The position numbers and the translations under genes were made by a program. From Phalacrocorax aristotelis (lineage: Eukaryota > Chordata > Aves > Suliformes > Phalacrocoracidae): DNA of 64,000 nt. The notes under the pieces are model-generated. The model did no database searches, was not told the origin of the DNA, and was given only the letters and a program-made list of their open reading frames with translations. The number at the start of each line of letters is the position of its first letter. Within the stretch, counting starts at the first letter, position 1. Positions 13,001 to 25,000 of the stretch are shown here, one piece after another. Where the stretch lies: positions 9,513,690-9,577,689 of the forward strand of contig NC_134276.1 of assembly GCF_949628215.1 (NCBI RefSeq), read 5' to 3'.

Positions 13001-16000
13001 TACAAGCTACCATAAGCAAGACTTAATTTGTATGTCAGCACCATTTGCACATGGTCATCTTTCAGAGGTTTTTTGGTTTGTGCGCTTTTTTAAAGCCTGA
13101 AAGCTAAAATTTTTATTTAATGGAGCAGAATGCGTATTCCACCGAAATTTAACACACTCAGCATGGATTCTCAGATTAAAAGTGTAGGCAGCTTTATTAT
13201 TGGAAGCAATAGACTAGTTCTTATTTAGAGAAACTTTGAAGCAACACAATGGAGAAAGGATAAGTTTGGGACCAAGTGTTCAGCTGTCCGGAAGGTAAGA
13301 GAGCCCTTGGGATATTCGCAATTCACACCAGGAGAAAGTACAGAACTCACACCTACATAGGACCATTTAGTTTTCTGTTGCCATCTTTCAGTGCTGCCGT
13401 GCGTCAGCTTGTGAGCTAGAACTCCCACAAGCCTTCCTATGTTTCCTCTGCTACCAGGAGTCCAGCTGGCAGAATTTGGCAGAAAAACTGAGCCATAAAT
13501 GAGGGACCAGTTATTTAAGTTATTCTCTCCCCACCATGCTAACATTATGTTACCTCCCCCTCAAAGTTGCAACCAGATAGCCACCAGTAGATGCAAATTT
13601 ATTTGCAAATGGTGGATCAGAGAAGGGACACATTAACCGAGTCAACTCCTGGCCTCCAGTACGTAACTGTCTGATTCAGGTATCTCAAGCTACAGTGCTA
13701 TAAAAGCACTCCCTATAGAAGAAACATATACTAGAATGGTTTCCTTTTCAGTCTACTTTGAGCTAAACACTTGCCTATCACAGCGGAAAAAGAAGAATAT
13801 TTTTTACAAGTATTCGGCATTTCTCAGTGTCCACAATTTTCATAGTGACTGACACCTCCTCTTGCAACTAGCCGTTTAAGTAAATCCTAAAGTTATCAGG
13901 GTGATAAGATTTGGAGGCAGTATAAACCATTTCCATGGGTTTATTCATTAAAGCTGCATGATAATCTGCCATCAGCAGGAAGTAGGGAAAGAATTATATG
14001 TACACCAGATCTGGCAGCACGCAGAAACCAATGACTGAGACTGTTTGGACAAAACTTGACAGCTGTCTTTATGCAGGGCACTGTGGTAACTGACTTTCAC
14101 TCCAGCAAGAGACACTGCTGTTTGGGTAAGCCACTACCACCTTGTATTTTGGCAGCGTTGTCAGCCAGGACTCCACCCAGTTTCCACAGGTTATTCAGAG
14201 AAGGTGCAATGTGTCAACTGCAGGACACCAGACAAAACCTTCTTGTTAACAGCAAGTTACAAAGTATATCAGAGAAGCTCTGAAGTATTTCATTCACAGT
14301 TTTAATTATTTTTTACCTTGATTCCGAACAGGGCTGACATAATTGACACCACTGATATTTCTCCAGTCCCAGGATTCAGGGAAGCTTGAAACTTTTTTGA
14401 GTAACTCAGATGTTAGAGGTGCAGGCTTCGGTCTAAAGAGAAGAAAATGCTTCTGAGTAACACATCACACTCTAGGCAAGGAAACAATCACATAATGCTC
14501 AGTTGCCATCTTCTGGCTTCTACTAGTTAGTTGTACTTACTTCACGCTAAGCAATTTAAAATAGTCTCCATCTAAGCTGACTGGGTGTCGAGATTAGTTT
14601 CAGCAGGATGCAAGACCTACTCAACTCCCTCCCTGAAGGAACTATATTATGAATCATCCACAAACTGGTGAGGTCAAATACTTTTGACCCAATGTGAAGT
14701 GCTGAGGCACCTCTCAGCGACTAGCAACACAGCTCTGCAGCAGCTATTTTACACCTCTGCCGTCATGAGGTATGTAGACTGACTGCAGAAGGCACCTGCC
14801 AAAGGCACCTTGGCAGCACACACTAATTGCAACTACAGACTGTTTAATTGCAGACACAAACATGGCTTACATCAACACTTCAATAACTGCAGTCCCACCT
14901 GTCCCAGAGGCTTCCCTGGAGCAAGTTTTTACTGTGTCTGTTGAAGATGTATTGAATGTAACTTATTCTCATCTACCGCTTGCAGACAAGTGATGCTCAT
15001 GTATCAGCAAGCCAAGAGCTGCCTGCATTTGGCTTTCACATAACCTGATGCCTGCCCCATAAATCATTCATCAAGTGCCAGTCACAAACACCAGACGCTG
15101 GAGTCTGTTCTGAAAGCATTAGAGGGCCAACAAAATACTGTCATGGCACTACACGGTGCAACAGGTTTCCAAATAGGTTACTGTATTTAAGACCATCTAC
15201 AAGGAGACTTCTGTCCACAGGAAGAAACCATGATAATCTGCATAATACTCCCATGCAAATCAGAGTTTTTCTTGTATAATAGGACCTTCTTCTACAAACA
15301 TACAATTGCCACACCACAGTTTGGAGAAGTAAGTAGCATTCCTACCCACAGCAGTACAGGGTGGGAAAAGCAAAAATATAGAGAAGGTAAATGGCTGTAA
15401 AGAAGGGAATCTTCAGATCAAAGAACTCTGGTTCTCAAATTAATGTAGAGGACCACGTGTCCGTCCCCATTATCACTCTCTGCCGTGTGATCTGCAAGAC
15501 CCTGATGGCACTCTCAGGGCTACTTCATGCTTCCTCACTGAGACTCTACTCCTGTTAAAGGTCCCTGGTTGCAGGCACAGCAAATTATCAAAGTGACCAG
15601 GGAATTCCCTCAGAAAATCTTATGTTTAATAGCAGAATGTGGATTCCTGCTTTTTAATTGCAATTATGAACTAGCAGAACTGGGAACATGGTCAAGCAGA
15701 AACTCATGACTACAGCAAGGAGCTGATGTGTACACAGGAGAGTGAGATGAGAGCTGAGACAGTCCCCATTTATTCCCTGCACATATGAATTCAGCAGCGA
15801 GTTACTGGGCAAGATTAAAGGCTGGATAACCCTATTTGTCTCAACTACTTGAGACAACAGATGCTCAGAATAATCATTCAAATGAAGAAATATGTTGGCA
15901 CTCCAGGAAAATGAGCTGGAAGGCCTTGCAACTTGATTAAACATCTGAACTACAAGCCAAAAGACAGCTAGGAAGAGCCAGGACAAATACAGGCAGATTT

Positions 16001-19000
16001 TTTGCAACAGCGGGGTTTATGGCAAAACAAAAAGTCTTAATACCTTGGAGCTCTGGAATAGAGACCCCCAGCTCTTCTAGTTAGTTCTTCCAGGGCAAAG
16101 TTCTCATACTCCTTGTATCTTGCTGCTCTCCAGGACTTCTGTCGAGCATTGATAGCATTTACAAAGTCAGAGTTGTGCACGTAACGTCTGCTTGAAAGTC
16201 TGCAAAGAAAAGCAACCAAATAAAATAATAAGAAAAGGACTGGGATTGAAGGTGTTCTCTAAACTTAATATGGAAAAGACTAACTCTGGAAGCATCTTCT
16301 GGTAGGTATTGATAAAGAAATATGATTATTGGATCAAAGTTGGATCAAAGCAGGTTTCTGAAATTTGAGACACTAACTAGACGGCTGCAATCATCTTTAG
16401 ACATGCCAGTTTTGTAATCAGCCTTCACCACAGACTGAAGGAGAAAGCATGTGGTGTGACAGGGACACCCTCCTCTGTGCATTCAGGTTTATTCCCAACA
16501 TTATCACTGGCATTAACTTTGCCCTCAGTCACAGAATTGGTCCATATGGTTTTAGCTGAAGCCTGAAGCACAGTTACCAAACATTTTATTCCAGTAAAAG
16601 GTCACTTATCCGTTGCTTACCTTCCTCTGGGCTTCTGGAGAGGTAGTTCGTTTATGTGAACATCTGAGGGAGATGAAGAAATCTTCTGTCCACTGAAACA
16701 AGCCCAGTTGTGGCCAAGTACATCATGTACCCATCCTGGCATAGTCTCATTACAGTAGCTGGTTACATTCTCGCCTTCCTTTTTGTACTGTAATGTGAAG
16801 AGGTTATGCTTGTGTTGAGTAGATGTACTTGTTGCACAGCAGTAGTCCCTACCCACTCAGCTGCTTTTTGCCTGTGTTCCAGAGGAAGTGGCCAAACGTA
16901 TATTTCAGATCAACCAGCATCGTGTTTGATTTCAAGATTTAAAAAAAAGCATCAAAATAAGATTAACCAGATGAAAGAAACTGATCTTTATCAAATTGCT
17001 AGAGGGAGACAAACAGGTCGTGACTTGCACTTTTAGCAACAAAGCATGCATTAGTATCAGGTGCTAATTGTTTGGGTTCAACAGTTACTTTCTAGGCAAA
17101 AATGTAAAGACCTTGCTACTTATACTTCTCTTCAAGGCCCTGTGGTTTCTTGTACCAAATATGTGACTAGTCAAACTAACCCTGGGCTGCTGCAAGTTTG
17201 AGAAACTAAAGACTCATGGCAGCCTGAACAGTAAACACAGAAAGGATGGCAAGTTTCTCACCCAGTAACCTCTCAGGTAGAATTGCACTACAGCTTTTCC
17301 ATTTTAGAAGTCAGAGATGAAGGTGAGACTTCCTGCAACTGCTTTACATTTGGGCTGTGGTACAAGAGCACCAAGAAACAATTTCACCTGAACTATCAAA
17401 ATGAGACAAAAATAAATGATGATCCATTGAAAGCAACTCATTTGAAGTTGGTGGTGAGGGGAGTGTTCATAAAACCTCAAGTCCTAATACTTCCTTATTC
17501 AGTCACACAAGTCTTCATTTTACCACTGAAGGGGACTACTAAGTTAATCTATTCAGTGAAACGTGTCTTCATTCAACAGTTAACACTGACACTTTGCCCA
17601 GCTGTGTAAGTTTCATGGCTTAGCAATTCTTTGACAGCAGAATGTCCGCGGGCAGGAGGGGGAACAGACGACAATGACATTTAGTCATCTCTTAAGGTTA
17701 AATCTGTTTTGTAAGCTACACAGAAGCCTGAAAACCCCACGCAACAAAAGCTTTAATGTAACTCTTCTGATCACACAAATCACGTAAGTGGAATCCAAGT
17801 TTCCTGGTCCAAGAATACTTTATTAAATCCCACCCCGTTTGAGTTGCACACATACAATGGTACAGTGATTTTGTAGCTACGTTTCAACAAAATGTTTGCT
17901 CAGCCTCTTCACTGAAGAAGGTGGTGGCTTACAGTGATCGAAATGCCTGAAGATAGAAAATAAGTTACATAAATAGACTGGGAGGTTTGTGACTATGTCA
18001 AGGCTCTGTGGAGAATCTGAAGGAGAATACATAGTGAAATAATTAAGTCAGAGGGATAAAATTGAAGGTTAATCCTCTGACTGTTTTAGAACAATGGGAA
18101 TTTGCTTCGTCCCAGGTTCAGAGGTTGCGGAGGCATCACACCTACACCCTTGGTTGTCTAGCAAGGTAAGCACGTTTGCTGCCCAGAGCAGGACGAGGGC
18201 AGTAGAAAGCTGAGCTGTTACCTTGTTCTATTCATCCTACCTTAATGTGCAAGATTGTGCAATACAGGAAATAACTGCACTTGGCCAAGTACCAAGGGCA
18301 AGGTCCAGAGACGGCTTTTCAGAAATACCCTCTTCAGAATAGCATTGCTAGAAATCCAGACACTACCAAAAGCAACAAGTTATTGTCCTTACATCAGTAA
18401 GTTACTGTGAGAGGGCCTTATTGGGCTCTACATGATAGTGTAAATCAATACTTAACTGTCTTGTCCATCCAAAAGCTGCCACAGATTAAAACAAGACCAA
18501 GCACAACCACTCTTGGTAAGTACTGGCCTTCAATCTGAATACTTGAAGAATACTCAAGGAAAAGAATGGTCTGTGTCCTGCAACATTCATATGCAGGTCC
18601 TGCCTAACATGGAGAATTATACTGAATCGTAACAAGTTGCCATGGTTTTGGCTGGGATAGAGATAATTTTCTTCAGTGGAACAGTTTTGGACTTATCTTC
18701 CCAGAAAAATGGTAACAAGTTATCTGCTAACTAGCAAAGTAAAATGACAACTTGCCTTTGGGTTGTTTGTTTTCCCTCGAAATCCCTCTTTTTTTGGAGA
18801 TTAAATTTATTGCTTTTTTAAAAATGTAGATAACCAAAATAGTATCAACATTTGTGCAACCTACTTTTCAGGGAAGTTAGCAGGGAAGTTTTCAAGGAAT
18901 TTAGCAAGTTTCTTGTGCTGTCCTTTCAGTTCAAACATACCAACAAGACTAGGAAAGGGGTGAGGGGACAGTCAGTGGCAATGTTTCAAGACAGACAAGA

Positions 19001-22000
19001 GACAAGAAAAAAACCCACAAAACAACAATTTCAGACACTCTGTGTAGAAACCTAAAGCTAAGCAATTCAAGTCCTCTGCAGCTATCTTTCTGCAGACTGG
19101 CAGATAATATACTACTGCTGAATTGGCTTTAAAAAGGGGAGATGGAGACTTTGAGACTATAGCCAATTAATGGCATCTACATATAGGGAGTTTGAACTCC
19201 AGTTTTCAGCTAAGAAATGGAAACATACCCCGTAAGGTCCTAGTTTGCTTCTTCCCCTCTCTGACTTCTAGTTGAGAGTCACTGATACAGAGAAGTGGCT
19301 GAGAAACCTTTAAAAAACCCAATACTTAGTGCTTAATTTCTACAACCTAGTTAACTTCCCAAGGGGCCACATGTTACAGAAAAAACTGGGATAGCAAAGT
19401 CTTCAGCACCATGACAATGACACCCACTGCTTACTCCCAGAAGGTACACCACCAAATCCATATTTCATTGCTAAAACCACACGCAACATTTCTTATTGTA
19501 ACCAGAGAAGAGCTCTGACAGACTAGATCTAGCAAATCCGACTGTACCAGTTTCAGAGGACCTGCTCTGGGCAGGTGTGCTCATCCAACAGCCGTACAGG
19601 AGTGTGACTAACTGTTTGGCACAGCACCATTGCATGAACAACCACTGACTCAGCTGGATGCAAATTACAAAGCCAGACTCAACTGGAGCTGCCAGCACAG
19701 CACCCAGCACATCTGTGGAACCCATCAACGAAGGGCATCTTTCACAGATGACAACAGCCACACAGCTGTGATCACCAGCGACTGCTGGACAACTGCTGAA
19801 TGCATTTCCTCTGCAGACTTAAGAGACAGTTCCATTTTTAAGTTAAGACCACAGCAGTCACACCACATGTGATAATTTCATCAGCCAGTGCTCACATCTG
19901 CAGTACTAAGTGAACTCCATCCAGTGATCTGACTGATCTAGAGCATCTCCTGTAGAAAGGCACCAAACTATATTGACAGTTCCAATTCTGAAGTTTGAAA
20001 ACATTAAGCTTTAATTCAATTTCAAATGCATATTTTTCTCAAGTCTGACAACTCACGTGACTTTGCCTAATGCCATTATTTAGCCAAGCAACTCCAATAT
20101 TGACCTTAAAAGGCTTCATGTACCTAAATTTAAAGGCTTGCCATAAGATACCTGAACCTAGGTAAGATTTTTGGTACACTACACTTTTAGTAAAGTTCTT
20201 CCTGTGTTGTTGCTCATCATGACATAATCTAATTGTATGTTCGATTCTAGTCCTGGTAGAAAATGTAATTGTTTCAAGCTTTATTTAAATTTTTAATCTA
20301 AGAGGAAAGCAAGAAAGAATGGAGACCTTATTGGACACAGCATTTTATCAGGGATTCGGCAATGCTGCATACACAGACTGCCATCCCACCCTCTTTTACA
20401 TCTGCTGTTCTAAATTTAAGGAATGTTCAGGCAATAAGCCAACTCAGGTTCCAGGAGGCAAGACTACCCTATACGTTAAGGCTGGTGGAAAGACCTTACC
20501 ACTCATTTGTCATCAAATTTACAAGTGTGCCTATGTATTTTAATATGGGAAGCACATTCTTAATTAGAACAGGACTGCAGACTTGCAGATGCCTTACTGT
20601 ACAAAAATATAGAAGATATTAACAGTACAAACCACTGCATCTTGCTACCCAATATAAAATGCCAGCAAATACCAACTACAGATGCATTTTCTTTCCTCTA
20701 GGGAACATTCTGCAATTCAGCTTTACACTTCAGGGAAGCAGGAGTTGCACACTGCCAATTAAGTCCAACTAAGGCTAGAAATTAACTTTCAGTTGATTTG
20801 CATGATGATTAAATAGCATTAGCAACTTGTAACACTTCTATCTTTGCAACATGGAATAAAATGCATTCAGATTTTTTTTAACATTCTGAAATTTAAACAT
20901 TAACTACTGTCGCTTGTCTAGGCTGGTTACCTCAGAACAGAATTCTGGTTTTAACCAAATTCGGGGGTGTCACGAAAGAGAGGAAAAGATGTGACAAAGA
21001 TGTCACCAAGTCAGACTGGAAAAGATCAGTAACTTGAGTAGTGGAATATTCTATCATCTATTTCTTTTTTTTTTCCTGAAGTAGTGCTAATGTTTTAATA
21101 TGAAAAAATGCCAGACTTCTCCTTTTTGCCAGAGGACATCTCAAAAGTCAGAAGTAATATCACTTAGCTTAAGGGACAAACAGTAAGAATCTTACGAGAC
21201 TGTCTCCTTTCAAAGTGGTAGTCTTAACATTAAATAAATACTACAAAGATAACAAATAATTGAAACAAGTTAGCGTCAACTTTCCTCTCAGCCTCACTCC
21301 AGCTTTTTACCTTATGCTGTTCGTATTTCTTTTGCCATCACTTGGAGGAAAAAAAATTCTTTAGAGCCTCATATCTTACATGGCCCTACAGAATCCTTAT
21401 ATCATCCAGCAGAAGCACATGCTCAAGCTTCTTCCAAAGGTCAATACACTAATTTCACATTCAAGTTCAGTATCAGGATGTTTCAGCAGCACACATTAAA
21501 TAAGAAATGAGCATTTCCATAAACAAGTTCTTTAGTGCTGCAAACAAACGCCAGGCACAGTAGCTATGTCTTGTGAGAAGCAGAATACAAGAATGCAGTA
21601 GGAGGCTGCATTTAACTTGGCATGCCCTGGGGGACAGGTCTACATTACAACAATAGTTAGAAATAAAACACTGTTAGAGCTTATTTACTTAAGCTATTAA
21701 AGCAAACTGAGAAAAAAATACACTGATAAGCTCGCCCAACCTACTCCTTTGGTGTAGAAAGTCATTTTCCCACAGTCCCCAGGTAAAAGAACAAATAACT
21801 TGTAAAGGCAGTGAGGCCCTACGAAAGTTTTAGTGGTTATCTGTTTAGTAAGCCACAGGAACAAAAGGCTATTAAAAACTCACTGAAACATGCATCATCA
21901 AACAGGCTGTGTCTATATCCACACACTACAGTAGCTCTGATAAACCACCATTCAGACAAGCCCACAGCATTCTTGTTCATAATTAATAGCTTAATTCTTC

Positions 22001-25000
22001 AACATTAAGCAAAAATACCCTGCAAGTTCAATTAGCACCAGTTGTACTTCTGTGCTCAAAACACATGAAGTACTGTATTGGCTCCAATACAGTTCATTCA
22101 GCCTAGCAACTCCATCCTCTCTGTTCAACGACAGAATATAAGGGAAGCGTTAAAGGATCATAGTAGGTAAATCAGGATGCTTTATCTGCCCTGTCACCAT
22201 TATGAGATTTTTAGCCCCATAATTTAACTTGAGTGCAACATAAACAGAACTTTAAGTTTATGAGCAGCCCTGAAGCAATGAAGACTCTCCTGACAAGCCC
22301 AAACCCACAGCTATGGAAGTAGATGCGCAAGGCTTTCTGTGTTATGGCTGCTCCAATACCTGCAGCATTTTCAGAAGAGCAAAACTCTTAAGAATGGTAT
22401 GAGACCAACTTCAGGGTTTTTTTTTCTGCCTAATTATTACAACTTAAATAAAAATCAGTATGTTCAAAGTGGGGAGTAGCAATTTTGCTCTTCTGAAACA
22501 ACTCATCAGCATGAAATCTTTCATCTGGAAACCACCACCACAAACTGCTCTGTGAACCAAAAAGTCATTCCACAATCAAGCTGTAACTCCAGAACAGTGT
22601 TCACAATGGAAGGTTCTTTCAGAGTGAAACTAAGTAATTTTACCAAGTAGTAAAAACAACAGCAAATTACTCTATATTAAACACACTAGTTCTGCACCTT
22701 CTCGCTGTAAAGCAAGAGATTGGCAACAATGACAATTCCTTCTTTCCATGAATTCCAAAGGGACTTTGTCTAATGGCTTTCCACATTCTCAATAACGATT
22801 AAGGCTAAGCAATATTCTAAGAGATTGCTTTTATGCTTTTCTCTTGCTGCATTTCCAGGAAGGAAGGCCCTCACCAATTAGCATTCTAGTTTACCCAATT
22901 TTACTCCAAGGGCTTCTAGATTATGACCAACACCAAGCAAATGAAGTCTGCTATGTTTACGTTACTTTCAGGTGCAAATGGTAGGAGTATTTCAAACAAT
23001 AGGCAATCATTCTTCAAACACCTCTGAAGCATGCATTGAGCTGAATATATTTCTTGTTTCCTAGAAGCTTTACAGTAGAAAATGGTGGAATAGGTCCTAA
23101 AAGAGCATTAGCTGCATTTGGTAGAAGAAACCACATTTTTAGTTTATACCAGAGGACTAGATATTTGGTATTTCTATTTCATATGTAATGCAGTATTTAG
23201 TAGATTAAAAGTAAAGAGATACACATATCTAAATATGTCAAAGTCAAGCAGTTTATATGGAACCACTTCTTCCCCCCAAGTCCCCACTTAAAATTGTGAA
23301 ATTATAGATTTGCAGATAGGCAGCATTGCAAGTTGTTACCTAACAAAGCCAACCAGCTGTCCGCAGCAAAAAAATGCATTTACTAAGTGCTGTGATATTT
23401 CCTTGTGTTTCTCAGCCATTACACTTGCATCTTCATAATCTGTTGTTTCCCTTACAGCAGCAAAATTATAGAGAGGGTAACTGAATTGGGCTCTAATCCT
23501 CTCTATAATATTTAAGGAAAGAAGCCTTCAATTTAAGCATGTCTTGCTGATGGAGTCCCTGCTCCTGAACAATGAGCCAAACAAGTTTGCTGTTTCTCAA
23601 TACCAAAAGCAATTGCAAAACTATCAATTAATCCATTTGCCTACAAAGGGCTAAGGCACATTCATGACCATGAAATGCGAGCTGGTGCATTGCTGCTACT
23701 CAGGTGCCTATTTGACTTATTCTGTTTTGAGCAGCAAGTTGCATCAGATGCCCTCTAGAAGTTCTGCCCAGCCTAAATTATTCTATAACACAGTTTTGGT
23801 GTATTGTTTAAGAGTACTCTTGCAAATCAATGCATTTACATTTTCATAAGCACAGAGGAATACACAAGATTAGTGCTTATCAGCCACTGACCTAGTGCTC
23901 ATCCTCCAGGGATGTATTTCACAAGGTATAGATAGCAACAGAAGCGCCTTCAGTGACTCACACAACAGCCAGGGCGACATTCAGAACTATGGCATCTGCC
24001 TTCCTAAGAGTTGTGTGTGATGAAACCCTGCTTTCCTGGAAACTGATAACATCTGTCTGCTGGTGGCAAGTAGTGGATGGATGCCTTCTTTCCCTTTGCT
24101 TGCATACACAGCTTTTGCTTTACCTACTGAAGTACCTTTATCTCAACCCTTGAGTTTTAGCACCTTTACCCTTCCCATTCTTTCCCCCATCCCACTGATT
24201 ACCAGGGTTAACTCACAACTAAGACCACATAAACAACTTCACCATTGGTCTTGTGAAAAAACCCTACACAGCCCTTTCCCTTAACTTAAGGAGCTCCAAT
24301 CAACGTGGAGGAAACTGCAGCTTAATCAAAGCCGCGTATATAACTTATATTCAGTAATGATCACCGCTCTCCTGGAAGAGTGGATCACTCACATCTGAAA
24401 ACCCTGACTCAAAAATAGCTGCTGTGAAATAAGCCACCTACACTGGCTCCCAGAAAGACAATTTAAGGCAAAAGTAATTTCTTCACCCTCCATACTACTA
24501 GCCAATGATCAGATATTTCATGCTTGGACAAGGTCTGGGTGATTACTATCAGCACATTTGAGGCCAGACACAAGACCATGCTTTCTGAACCAACCAAGAA
24601 ACGTGTTCGCTGCTCCTGCCGAGGGCTGCACAAAACCCCTGTCTCCCAGGCAACAAAGTCATCCTGCAGAGATTGTTTCAAGCCACCCTCCAGATTCATG
24701 CCACTCATCAGGACAGCAGCAGCAGAGCACTCCTTAGCAAGTGGGCCTCCAGTCTATCCCCTGCCTACCAGCACTGTTTTCAGCTTGATCCAAAGTCATT
24801 AACAGCGACTGGAGACAACAGTATTATTCGAAAAGAACAATTATAGGCAGCAGGAAGGTTCCTTAGATTTTAAAGTAGTATTCTGGAATAAGATTTAAAG
24901 ATCCTAGAAATCTTCCAGCAAAGAGAACAGATGGCCCGTCTAAAGTCTTCATGCATTTGAGAACATCTTTAAGGAAAGATAAAAGCAATGATGTTTGCTA

